This document shows positions 9,493-20,660 of a stretch of DNA of 64,000 nt, piece after piece. This stretch comes from Trametes villosa (Eukaryota; Basidiomycota; Agaricomycetes; Polyporales; Polyporaceae), in the NCBI GenBank assembly GCA_002964805.2, contig PUDQ02000001.1, positions 3,496,001 to 3,560,000 on the forward strand. Direction: 5' to 3'. The stretch's first letter is position 1, and the number at the start of each line of letters is the position of its first letter. A program made the position numbers and the translations under genes. Below the pieces are notes generated by a model. The model was not told where the DNA came from. It ran no database searches and saw only the letters and a list, made by a program, of their open reading frames with translations.

Positions 9493-12400
9493 ATGTCGAC
9501 CGGCGCGCACTACGACGAGCCAGAGCAGGAGGACACCGGGTCGTCGACACCGGGCACGACCCCCACGGGCGTCCGCGGCCCGCTCTATCGCAGTGTGAGC
9601 CATAGCTCGCACTGGTCGATCCCAGAAACCCCGGTGCACCATCTCCAGGGCACGTCTTACTTCACTCAGCGGCCGTCCTCGCCGACGCCGCGCCGCGTGC
9701 ACAGCGCGGCTAGGAACGTCTCGATCACGAGCTCAACCAGAAGGCGGGGGACGAGGAGCACGAGCGTCACCTCCCGCGCGACCGCCAAGGGCCTTCAGGA
9801 AGACGAGGAAGACGCGGAGGAGGATGAGGGCAACGAGGACGACTCGGGTGACACTCCCCAGGGGGGCGACGAGGGGCGGGATGGTGAGGGGGAGGACGAC
9901 GAAGAGGGCTCGGTCCGGGAAGAGGACCCGATCACGCTCAGGGAACGCCAGTCGCTCATCAACGTCGAGCACCCGTTCGGTCTGCCCATCTGGAAGCCCG
10001 CGCTGTACAAGAAGTCTCGGTCGGTGACGCGCTACGCTGACCAAGCGCTGCACTCCGTCCCGTCCGCACAGGCCGAACGCCATCTCCTGCCCGGCAACAT
10101 CTTCTGGCTGGTTGCGTTCGGCTGGTGGCTCGCGGTGGCCTGCTTCGGCGTTTCCGCAGCGCTCTATCTCATTCCCAAGGGCGGGCGGCAGTACTCCACC
10201 CTCGTGTTCGGCCTGGGATGGTATATCGCTTGGCCGTTTGGTAAGTACGTCGAGGGCGAACTCGGCGGGACACCGGACGACGAGGAACAGGGTGTCAACT
10301 CGCCCGAAGTGAGGGACTACGCTGCGGATGAGAACGGTGCTGGCACTTCCACCGCCCCCGTCTCGCCATCCGCTTATTCAACGATCACACCACGGACGGC
10401 TATTCCCCAAGAGCCCAGCACCGGTTCCTGGTTGAGCGTGCCAAATGCCTCATCTGCGACCACTCCGCTCCTGGGAGGCGCGAACGGGCGCCCGACACCT
10501 CTGGCTCCGGCAAAATCGTACGGCGCGACGGCGTCATCCTCGACGCTCTACTCGATCGGCGTATCGAAAGACAGGACTGCCGATTGGCTGGGGAAGGCCT
10601 GCTTCTGGCTCGCCTTCGCTTCTATCATCGCTCCGCTCATGCTTCTGGTGTCTCTCATGTGCTGGTTCCTCATCTTCACGATTCCCATGGCACGGCTCAA
10701 CTGGGCTCTCATCAAGCACCTCTTCGAGCATCCCACGTCCATCCGGTTCTGCGCGGCGCCCGTTGTCGCTGTCTCAAGCGAGGTGGTGGAAGGCGAAGAT
10801 GGCGAGGAGGGCGAAGGTCACCCGGAACCCCCAGTGGCTTTCAAGCACGCTAGGCTCTCGGCGGGCCAGGCCGCTCCGTCTGGCTCCCCCACGTCGACCG
10901 TGCTGCTTTGCACGTACCGCGCATGGGGCTGGAAGTACTACAAGTACACCGTCGGCGGCGTGAACATCATCTTCGTCAACCTGCTCCCAATCGTCTTCTT
11001 CGTCATCCTGGACGGGATGGTGCTACTCCCGCTTGTCGAGCGCCGTGAGCACGCTGGCAAGCATGTCCCCGCGTTCCTCGCAGTGATCACGTCGCGCGCG
11101 CTCATCTTTATTATGAGCCTCGCGAGCGTCATCCCGCTGTCGTACTTCATTGGCATGGCCGTCGCGTCCATCTCCGCGCAGTCGTCGATTGGCATGGGTG
11201 CGGTCATCAACGCGACCTTCGGTTCCATTATCGAGATCATCCTGTATGGCATTGCGCTCACACAGAGCAAGGGCCACCTCGTCGAGGGCTCGATCGTGGG
11301 CAGTTTGCTCGCGGGCGTGCTGCTGATGCCGGGAATGAGCATGGTCAGCGGCGCGTTGCGGCGGAAGGAGCTGAAGTTCAACGCGAAGAGCGCGGGCGTG
11401 ACCAGTATGCTGCTGATCATGGCGTTCATCGGGACGATTGCGCCGACGCTGTTCTACCAGACCTACGGCAGCGTGAGTGGCGGTGTTTCGTTCCTTCTCA
11501 CACAGAATGCTCATTGTCTTGACGTAGTTCGAACTCATCTGCGACGGATGCCCTGACATCGGCGAGTCCTCTCTTACGAGGCCGTGGGTCTGCCAGTCGT
11601 GTTACTACAAGCACCCGGACCCCGTCGACGACCCGTTCTACCAGTCAACCGTCAAGAGCATGATGTACCTGTGTGCCGTCATTCTGCTATTCGTAAGCCG
11701 CTCCTTTCCCTCGCACGCCCTGCTTATACTCACTGCATCCTAGTCGTACCTCATCGGCCTGTGGTTCTCCCTGCGCACGCACGCGAGCCAGATCTGGCAG
11801 AACCCCCAGCAGCTCCTGCACCCGATGGAGATCAACGGTGCGGCGCCGCCCGGCGGCCCGCAGCGCATGTCGATCTACCACCGCCTCGTCCCCGGGCAGA
11901 GCAAGCTCAGCCTGCACCGCAAGCCGAGCATCATCACCGCGCACACCGAGAGCGGCGCGCCGTCGCGCAGCGAGACGCCCGTCCCGCGCGTCGTCGAGCC
12001 ATACCCCGGCGATGCCCCGCCGACCCCTTCTGCCCTCTCCGGCCAGCCCTCGGTCCCGACTCCCTTGGCTCAGCCGGGGATGCAGCGGCGGATCTCGTAC
12101 GCGGTGCCGCCCGTGGTGAACACGCAGGGCTTCTCGCCGATCATGGAGAGCGTAGACCACGCGATGAAGGACACGGGCATCCAGCCGCTGCAGCTGCCGG
12201 GGAACATCACGACGGACGAGTTCACGCGCGCGGTCGCGGTCGCGACGGTGAGCGCGCTGCGGCACCAGCAGGCGCGCTCGCCCGCACGGGTGCGCGCGTC
12301 GGGCCATGAGCTGGACGAGGGCGCGGGCGGGGGTGGGCATGGCGGACATGATGCGCCGTCGTGGAGCCGGACGGCGAGTGCGAGCGTGTTGCTGGCGTGT

Positions 12401-13180
12401 ACGGCGCTGTATGCGCTTATTGCTGGTGCGTATTGTGTTTCAATTGATGTGAAGTTGCGATGTGCTGACGAGCATTTTGGGGTTTACAGAGATCCTGGTT
12501 GACGTCGTGGATGTCATCCTGGAAGGGTCGGGCATCGACGAGAAGTTCCTTGGAGTGACCCTGTTCGCGCTCGTCCCGAACACCACCGAGTTCATGAACG
12601 CCATCTCGTTCGCGCTGAACGGCAACATTGCGCTCAGGTACGTGACATCCCTGTGCGGCTCAACGCAGTAGCTGACTGGCATCCATGCAGTATGGAGATT
12701 GGCTCTGCGTACGCCCTGCAAGTGTGTCTGCTGCAGATCCCCGCCATGGTCGCCTTCTCGGCGTGGTACGCCCCCGAGCGCATGGGCTCCGTCGCAGAGA
12801 CCTTTACGTACGTCCTATGTCATCCTCTCGCCCTCCCCGAGTCTCGGTAGCTGACGAAGAGACGACGCGCGCAGGCTGATCTTCCCCCGCTGGGACATCG
12901 TCGCCATCATCCTGTCCGTGTTCCTCATGACATACACGTACATCGAGGCGAAGAGCAACTACCACCGCGGCAGCATCCTCATCCTCAGGTCCGTCCTTCT
13001 CTTCCTCTCGAACGTGCGTAGGTGGGGCGAGGCTGACGGTGCGGTTTACGTAGTTACGTGGTGCTCGTGTCCGGCTTCTACTTCGCGCCGAACCGCGCGG
13101 ACGAGGACGAGATCGAGGGCATGCTCCGGCCGCTCGCGCAGACGTTCAGCAGCGCGCTGTCGTACTTCACCCCCCACTGA
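9493..13180 (+). CDS. VNX1: Vacuolar cation/proton exchanger, VNX1-like (CaCA superfamily)
   Basis: Seven exons (9493-11472, 11528-11692, 11744-12425, 12490-12637, 12691-12807, 12875-12988, 13054-13180) give 1110 residues, matching the large VNX1/YNL321w-type exchangers. A roughly 200-residue cytosolic N-terminus with Ser-rich and very acidic stretches precedes the membrane part. The first repeat carries [18 protein letters not shown] and the second [19 protein letters not shown] joined by splicing to [14 protein letters not shown]; these paired acidic motifs line the transport path. A long hydrophilic loop separates the halves (about residues 735-890). The family exchanges Na+/K+ or Ca2+ for protons at endomembranes. 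The start at 9493 is preferred over an in-frame start at 9415 because it begins the typical acidic tail. Confidence 0.93.
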
Positions 13181-13650
13181 TGACCGCCGGACTCTCAAGC
13201 TTGATACCCTGGAGGCGCTTGCCTTTGGACGGGTGATATATACCTTCTTGACTCCACCTACCCCTACCCCACAATCCCCCCTTACCCTCGTTATGACTTC
13301 CCGCGCATTCCGGTCTTCTCTTCCATTTCCTTCAGTCCATAATCCAAATGATTCTGTCTCCATCTGTGTTCCCTCCTCGCTACCACTACAGCTCTCACTC
13401 TCACGCCTGGAATTCCCCTCAGTACTCGGTATCCGGTCTCGTTTGGACGATCGTGCATCGTACATCAGTATCACGTAGCTATGTCGCAATGTATCTGAGT
13501 TTTGAGCAGAGCGCCGTCTGTCGACTTTCGAAGTCTGGAGTAGTGCCGTATGCCGCAGGCAGGCGTGGACGTTTACCGGGACATTGACCGGGACGCACGG
13601 GAATATGCGCTCTATAACCGAAGACTGGCACTCGATGCGTCGTACCAACC

Positions 13651-13720
13651 TAACGTATACAATCCGACGACAAGACCTGATCCTACAACAGAAATCCTAC
13701 TTCCTGTAGCACTCAACATG
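13651..13720 (+). repeat. Direct repeat, left copy
   Basis: About 70 bp alignable with 14443-14512. Shared blocks are ATACAATCCG, ACCTGATC(C/T)TACAACA, CTACTTCCT(G/A)TAGCACTCA. The two copies bracket the dispersed repeat copy 2, so the segment between them could be an insertion or a duplicated 3' flank. Confidence 0.7.
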
Positions 13721-14063
13721 GTACCTGGAGTCCTGGACGTGCCCAAGCAGTATAAAGCATCGTCGGCGAGGCTGCAGGGATTCATTATTATCAATTTGAG
13801 CGGCCCACCAGTGGCCTCGGGACGCATTGAACGGCAGTTGTTAGTGTGCGCTTTTTGTCAACCCCGAACACATCCGAACGACATGCGAGCGAATGATGCT
13901 TACCCCTCGAGTCCAGCGGCTGTGGGTGTGCGTAATCTCGAAACGGACTGGTGTACCAAAGAGACCGCTGTCTGTGCCACACACTTCACTTGCCGGCCGA
14001 ACGAGGCTGACGGCCTAGAGGCCCTGCGACACGGTCCTCCGGCCGAGCGTATTCTGCACAGGA

Positions 14064-14353
14064 TGTCAGCCTCCTGGCAGCCCCCGCCGCACGGGGGATA
14101 AGTCCTGTGGCAGAGCGACGTTTGCTCCTCATTCCCGTCTTCCACCCTCTGAGACCGAAGATGGGTGGTACATTCTACAAGACGACGGGTCTTATCGTCC
14201 AGCAAGAGGACGAACATACAAGGTGCGTCCCGAGGGAGGGACTCCGGTCCTGGCGCATACCTTTTCGTGGTCCTCGGGATAAGTACCCCCTGCGCACCGC
14301 CTCCTCTCTGGGGAGACGGTGCGCGGGCGGGGAAACCAAAATGCGCTTTTCTT
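14064..14353 (-). repeat. Dispersed repeat, copy 2 (inverted relative to copy 1)
   Basis: Reverse-complement partner of 2758-3047, about 11 kb away. In plus orientation it includes ATGGGTGGTACATTCTACAA and ends near GGGGAAACCAAAATGCGC. The copies differ by scattered substitutions and small indels that break the short frame in different places, which argues against a maintained protein. Confidence 0.85.
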
Positions 14354-14442
14354 ACGCCCGCCTTCACGTTGCTAGTACTATACACTGAGCCAGGGAGGGA
14401 GGGGACGGCACACGACATGATACATTGTACAAACATGCTTTG

Positions 14443-14512
14443 ATACAATCCGGCAACTAAACCTGATCTTACAACACGATGTCTACTTCCTATAGCACTC
14501 AGCATCAGTGGA
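14443..14512 (+). repeat. Direct repeat, right copy
   Basis: Partner of 13651-13720. It lies immediately 3' of the DDB1 stop codon, in the presumed 3' UTR of that minus-strand gene. Confidence 0.7.
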
Positions 14513-14519
14513 CCTCAGA

Positions 14520-17500
14520 TCAATGGAAACTTTGCATCTGGACAAGCACGTCCTTCACGGTCGCAAGCGGCAACGTGATGCGCTCCGCCTCGATGTCCCC
14601 CTCTAGCAGCTGCTCCGGATTCGCGTGCGACAGGAAGCCCTCCAAGAAGTCGCCGTCTAAGAAGCCGTACGAGGCCTCCGCGTCCGTGTGCCCGCGCGGA
14701 CTCGCGGGCGCCCGGCGTCTGCGTCCCCATACTTGTCAGCACAGGCGCGCCAGGAAAGTGGAAGAAATGGTGCGTACTTTGTATGGTTGACGCCACCGGG
14801 GCCTGTGAGAGCCTTCGCCATGTTGCGCTGCAGCGCGGTCATATGCAGGGACATGGTGTCGTTCATCTCCAGGATGGCGCCGATGCGGCCGGTGGACGTG
14901 AAGTACACGTGGCCGGCCTTGACCGCCTGGTCTTGCGAGACGTCTGCGGACGTCAATGCTCCTAGAGAAGTACGGGCGGTCAGTCCAGGTCATCTTCTCG
15001 CACTAGGAGCACGACGTACCCTTGATGAGCTTGTTGACTACTTCGTCGATGTGGTAGACACCGTCCTTCTCCAGCCTGTTCCTTTGCGCACCCAAGCTCA
15101 GGCTGAACGAGAACAGGTTGCAGTCGCTCTGCGGGATATTCCTTTAGACTCTATCCACGCGAAGCCAATCCTCGAGACGTGGTACTCACGTTCGCGCCGA
15201 TGACGCCGTTCCCCGTGCTCTCGATAGCAAGAGGCCACAGCGGCCCGTAGTCGCGCGCGACGCTCTCGAGCTTCGCCGCGTCCTCGGTGATCTTGAGCAC
15301 GGACACGGAGCTGATCGCATCGCCCACGAGCAGGTACTGCCCGTCCCACACAAGGCTCGTCACGAAGTGGTTGTGGTTCCACTCCGCGGCTTTGTCCAGC
15401 ACGAGCGGGAAGGCGTCTCCGGGGGTCCCCTCGCGGATCTTGAACAGCAACACCTACATCGCAACACAGAAGCGGTTCAGCTGAGAGTATATGCTGTACG
15501 GAACGGCGTTCGCGACGTACCGAGGTATTGATTGCGGCTGCGATTACGCCCTCGGCGATGTGCGTGAGGACGTACACGCAGCCTCTAACTTTGTGCGTCG
15601 CAAGGGTCGTCAGAGAGCGAGCGCCTTCAGATGGAGAAAGTGAGAAGAGCACGATCCGCCCGCTAGACGGCTCGCGTTCTTCTGGGCGGATGACAGCCGT
15701 CCCCAAGCAGAAGGCTGCAGTCGTGCCCGAGCCTACACCGGGCAAAGCGACTATTGACGACGGCTCCTCATCAGGGTCACACTGGAAATGATGGAGCTCT
15801 GTGGCAATAAACATGCGTCAGCCCGCGCGACAGACCACGGTTACGCATCAAACGTACGCTTGAAGGAGTGAGCGTCGAGCAGCTTGAACGAGCCTGTGAC
15901 GTCTTCCACATCGCCCACGCGCCCGGGCGTCGTGCGGACGCACGCCACGCCAAACACTTGCTGCCCTGCGTGATACGCCATCTTCCTCGGATTATCCATA
16001 CCCAGAGGAACCTGCGACCAACATGTCAGGCGCGCCAACGGGACCTACCGCTTCACGGGTGAAACGCACCGTCCGGATCTGCATCTTATCTACGCCCCGC
16101 ACATTTCCGATGAGCAGTGCTGAGTGGGTCGCGATAGCCAAGCACGACGGGTACGCCGCCGTGTTCAGCGTGACGCCCTTCACCATGTACTACAAAACAA
16201 TACAACGTCAGCTCCACCTCCAACCGTGAAAGCTAACAAACTTCACGGACCTTTACCCCCACTGGCGATGGCCGAACGCGGTTCCTATCCCAGTACAGCA
16301 CATTCGCCCTCGCTCCGCCCGCGAGCACGACCGTGCGCCCATCGACCGTGCACAGCGACACACCCGCCGGCGCGTTTCCGAGCGCGCTCACCTTGCGGTC
16401 ATGCAGCGCGCCATCGCGCAGCGCGAACGTCACAACGCTCCCGTCCGCAAGCCCCGCGAGGAGGTGCGGCCGGAAGTCCGCGTCCTTCGCACGCACCCCC
16501 GACCCGAAGTTGTGCAGGAGGATGGAGCGTGGTAGCGCAGGTAATTCGGCATCACAGATGGTGGTGAGAAATGCGGTGGGGGAGTCGACCGCGAGCACGG
16601 CGACCTTGTTCGAACCCCAGAAGGAGACGGCGATGTGTGTCGCGTAGGGCTTGCTCGCGTCGAATGGCGTGCAGGAGATCGCGCAGATCTCGTCGGGGAA
16701 GTCGCGCGTCCTGGCAGTGTGGGTTAGCGTGTCGCACGTTCTGGGAGTCGGTGTGCGATACTGACTGCACCAGCTGGAGCGCGTCGTTTGCGCCAAAATT
16801 GAGCAGGGCGAGTCGGCCTCCGCTCAGACCTACGACAAACTGGCTGGGGCTCATCGCGGCCGCAACGACTTCCTTCCCTGCTAGGCTTGCATTTCCCGAT
16901 GTCTTCGGATACCACCCCTCGCCAAACGGAGTGAACCCGTTCAGCGTCGCATCATACTCGACTACCCGTATTCCCTCCGTGGTGATCTGGGCCACTAGCG
17001 GCGAGTCTACGTACGAGGACACAGTACGCCCGCCGGTCGTGCTCGTTTGTCGTCGCGGGATGTTTCCCACAACGAATGTGGGCACATGTGCTGCGAAGCC
17101 CGCAACAGACGGCTCGACGTGCGTGATCGTCTCCTTACCGGCAAAGGACAGCAGAAGGGTCTCGCGCAAGGTCGACACCACCAAATGTGTATGCGCGCTG
17201 CACGGACATAGTCAATACACGCGCGCTTTGAAAGCAAAGGCGAAGCGCGGCCATACCCGTCATAGAAGTTGGGTCGTACGGGCCACATGTCGGTGATGCC
17301 AGAAAGGCCGTCCAGCTTGGCTTGCTCCTGGAAATCCGCCTCTGTGCGAATGACCCGCAGCGAGCCGGTGTTCCGCGCGCCAGACGCCGTGATGACCTGA
17401 GGCTACAGCGATGGACGTCAACCGTGTCCTACATTGAGAGTGAACACATCGTTGTAGACCTACCTGGCCGCTCCCATCAATATCCGCGAGGACAGCGTCC

Positions 17501-19122
17501 AAGATCGGGGCGACGTTGTCATGCGTCTGCAGCACTTCGAGGTACGTGCCCTTGGTTAGTACAACTCTGCCGCTCTTCGCCGAGTCGTCGTCTGTATCAG
17601 AAAGGCGCCCCTTGCCCTTGCTTGAGGCGGATGCCAATGCGGAAGGGGACACGGTCGATACGCCTTTGGGTATTGGCAGGGTTTCAGTGCTTGCGTTGGC
17701 TATTGGGGCGGGGTGTATGCGCAGCAGCTGTGAGTCGCCGTAGTGGGATCCTACGTAGAGCACTTGTGAAGAGAGATAGGTCAAGCTAGTCGGAGGAGAC
17801 GTCTGCAGGTCTCTGGTTCAGTCACCTAAGAGAACAGACAGGCCATCACAGCTTACCTCGCCGAGAGGGATTAGTGTGAACCCAACGTTGTCGTCGTTGA
17901 ACGCAAGCATCGCAAGGCGGCCAAACGCATCGCCCAACAGCACCCGCCTGCACCCCGCGTCGACCGCGCACCACCTACACACCTGTTAGACTGAGGCCAA
18001 ACCCACACGCCAATCGACTTACGCCGTGACAGCGTTCCAGGGCCACTTCACCGTCGCCCTCGGCTTGATCCTCCTTGTCTCGCGCTCCTTCTCCTTTTCC
18101 TTTGCTTTGGCAACGTCCGACTGATTCGTGCTCTCGAGGCGCTTGCTGAGTCGCCGCTGCTTCTCCTTACGCGTGTCCTGCTGCTCCTGCGAGGCGTTCT
18201 CGAAAAACGCTGCCTTCTTCCCGCCAAGCACGAGTACGCCCCCGCGGTGGGCCGGCCCGCTCTCGTCCTCGTCTTCCTCGTCCGACCCCGTAGTGTGCGG
18301 CGGGACCGCAGCGAGGATCGGAGGAGGGTCCAGCGACGGGAAGGTGCGCTCCGAGAGGAGGGTGGTGATGAGCAGGTTCGAGTGCGCGGGTGAGAGCTCG
18401 AGATCCTCGAGGAGGGCGTCTCGCGAGAGGAGCTGTAGCTGGCGCTTGTGGTTAAGGTGCAGCAAAGCGAGCGTGAAGCGATCCTCGTCGCCGGTGTGCA
18501 AGAACGTGAACGAGAGGAGGTTGATCTCCGGAAGCCTGGACAAAACTAAGTAAGCCGCTAACTGAGGATGCGCGAATTCACGCACGAGACATCAAACGCC
18601 TGGCCCAGCTCTCCCTCCTCAATCTTCACAACCTTCAGCTTTCCCGCGTAGCAGCTTGCCACCGCGATCTGCCCGGTGGGGTCGACCTGGAAGTCAGTCA
18701 CAAACTCGGCCGGGCGCGCGGCATGATCCTGGAGCGAGTGCGAGCTCCCCGGTCGCAGCGCGGCCACTCCGCCCTCCGAGTGGTACGACATGAGCACGAG
18801 CTTAGCGTCGGGGTGGTCCGTCATGACTACCAGGTTCGACTGGCCTTGCGTCTGATCTCGCAAGGGTGCGTGAGCATCCGCGGCATCACAGCAGGCTACT
18901 AGTAGTGCGACTTACCCTCGATGGGATGGCCTGCAGCCCGACGATCCTGCCCCACATGTCCGCGGTGCATTCTTGCTTTAGCCCGGTGGGCTGGAGAGAA
19001 AAGACTTCTATCCGGTCGGTCTTCGCGACGACGAGGTGCTCGAGCGTGGTATCAGCCGTTAAAGAGCATTTGAGCGAGTGCGATACGGAGGACGAGGGGT
19101 GAAATGTGCCGACGACCCTCAT
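14520..19122 (-). CDS. DDB1: DNA damage-binding protein 1 homologue (DDB1/CPSF-A family)
   Basis: Fifteen exons (19122-18916, 18851-18586, 18535-18023, 17974-17857, 17802-17464, 17396-17257, 17197-16766, 16710-16242, 16189-16070, 16011-15858, 15798-15521, 15453-15190, 15128-15020, 14961-14778, 14718-14520) give 1263 residues in unbroken frame. DDB1 is the triple-beta-propeller adaptor of CUL4 ubiquitin ligases. Matching segments include MRVVGTFHPSSSVSHSLKC, FDVSLPEINLLSF, RRVLLGDAFGRLAML, VLYVGSHYGDSQLLRI, GQVITASGARNTGSLRVIR, MQIRTVPLGMDNPRKMAYH, YLLVGDAISSVSVLK and the C-terminal YGFLDGDFLEGFL ending VQMQSFH. An acidic/basic insertion (about residues 190-270) interrupts the first propeller. 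The splice at 16069/16012 is preferred because it restores IRTVPLG exactly. SF3B3 and CPSF160 relatives fit less well. Confidence 0.93.
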
Positions 19123-19451
19123 CCTGGCTAAGCTGATGTTGTAGATGTACGATAGCTAAAGCCAGAGAGAGTTGTCGGCCGAAGTAAGCAGTAGACTCGC
19201 TGCTTAGCTGAGCCAGCAACTTAGGCGTGGACGTCACTTTCGCAGCGAGCGCTCGTCCCGGCCCAGACGCCACAACGCTAACTCCGAGTGCCGATCTAGA
19301 TCTCGGTCAGGCGAGCGACGACACCTTGAGTGCGGCCGGTGTATGGGGAGCGAAATAAGCGTCGAAGGTCATGAGAAGGGTATAGGTACAGATGAGCGAG
19401 CAGTACAAGTCCAAAGATCCTCGAGCGGATGAGACGAACGGTAAGAAAATG
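19123..19451. other. Intergenic region, DDB1 promoter
   Basis: About 330 bp between the DDB1 start and the stop of the histone-fold gene, both on the minus strand. No further gene or repeat seen. Confidence 0.6.
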
Positions 19452-20303
19452 TCATGAAGGTTCGGACGCCGACGCGGGGATTATCGACAGCGTCCCGTCC
19501 TCGTTCGTAACGATCGTGCCACTACCGATACCGCCGCCATCGTCCTCATCTTCGCCTTCATCGTCGCTTCCTGCTGTTTTGGAGACAAATTGGTCGAGCA
19601 TGGTCGGATCACGCTTGTCTTTGTCACCCGCCGCGGTACCTCGCCCACCCTTCGGTTTCCGCTTCGTGGCCACCTCTGAGGATGTGTGGGCGAACAGCTC
19701 TGAACATCATCCGTGAGCCCCGGGGAGCAACACTGGAAATAAGTGGATGGTATCCTACCTTCGAGAAAGGCGAACTCCTCAGCCCGCCTCACAACAGCGG
19801 CTGCCCGACCCACGCCAGTCAACGGTACGCCCCAAATGCTCAGGCCTCAGGAGCAAGGCACGCACCGACATCCTGCAGCTGCAACGTCGTTCTCTGGTCC
19901 TTCCCGGCCTGCCGCTGGACCGCCTCTGCAAACCGCGCAATGAACTGCTCCGCCGCGAGCGAGATGAGGAACGCTGCTTCCCGCTGCACCATGACGAGGT
20001 CCTGCGCCGCCACCCCCGCAGCCGTTACTCTGCGTGTTTCGTTCTAAAGTCAATAGGGGACTTCCGGCGCACCTTATCCGCCTTCATGATCCGCTGCACC
20101 CTCGAAAAAGGCAGCACCGACTTCCCCGGCTCCCGCGCGGATGGGTCCGCAGCCTTCGCCTTCTTCGCCTTCTCCGCTTTCTCTTTCCCTTTCGCCGGCG
20201 CGGCTGTTTCGTCGGTCGCCCCAACAACTTCCTGCGCCGAAGCGTCAGCCTCCATGGTCTCTGTGTGGAGCTCTTCTCCTGAGGGAGTAGTTGGTCTAGA
20301 CAT
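19452..20303 (-). CDS. Histone-fold protein, CHRAC/DNA polymerase epsilon Dpb3-like
   Basis: Four exons (20303-20073, 20001-19866, 19800-19759, 19699-19452) give 218 residues. After a Lys/Ala-rich N-terminus the NF-YC-type histone fold begins with KSVLPFSRVQRIMKADK. Splicing joins it to DLVMVQREAAFLISLAAEQF and DVAAVVRRAEEFAFLEELF. A basic stretch and an acidic tail follow. Such subunits pair with a Dpb4/CHRAC14-type partner in polymerase epsilon or chromatin-remodelling complexes. The acceptor at 20002 makes a 71 nt intron, slightly long for this window, but nearer acceptors break the fold. The upstream region carries ACGCGT boxes consistent with S-phase expression. Dpb3 versus CHRAC1 versus another NF-YC relative cannot be settled here. 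Confidence 0.82.
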
Positions 20304-20660
20304 ATTGAGGGTGAATGTGGGGGAATGTGAGTATGTACTAGTAGAGACAGATCAATGGACGGAGGCAAGACGCGACAGATCTCGATTGCCGCTTTCCTGA
20401 GCGCGTCGTACGCGTCAAACGCGACGAGTCACGCGTCTCGTAACGGTCACGCGTCACACCGACGAGTCTCGAGAACTTGAAGCAAGCGTCTCGGAAGCGA
20501 CACAATTCGCGCAGCAGCTTACAGAGCACAGGGGGATACTACAAGAAGGATATATATCGTATAGATATGTTGTAATACTACAGTAAACCACACACATCTA
20601 CACCAGGCAAAAGAGCGTCGGAGCATCCACTCGTACCCAACCCAGAAACCCGCCGCGCTA
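20304..20660. promoter_or_regulatory. Promoter with clustered MluI cell-cycle boxes
   Basis: Upstream of the minus-strand histone-fold gene, ACGCGT occurs at 20410-20415, 20431-20436 and 20449-20454, with a further ACGCG at 20419-20423. That is four matches in 45 bp, about 110-150 bp before the start codon. In fungi this is the site for MBF, which drives G1/S genes including replication factors. The rest of the 357 bp is the 3' flank of the next minus-strand gene. Confidence 0.6.

Larger units (their letters stand above)
13181..14519. other. Repeat-rich intergenic region between VNX1 and DDB1
   Basis: About 1.3 kb between convergent genes, without a credible gene. It contains the inverted copy of the 290 bp repeat and a diverged pair of direct repeats flanking it (13651-13720 and 14443-14512). 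The second direct repeat lies in what should be the DDB1 3' UTR. Confidence 0.6.

Noticed and set aside
13651..14512. LTR retrotransposon suggested by the flanking direct repeats
   Set aside because: The repeats are only about 70 bp and diverged, there is no gag/pol frame, primer-binding site or polypurine tract between them.
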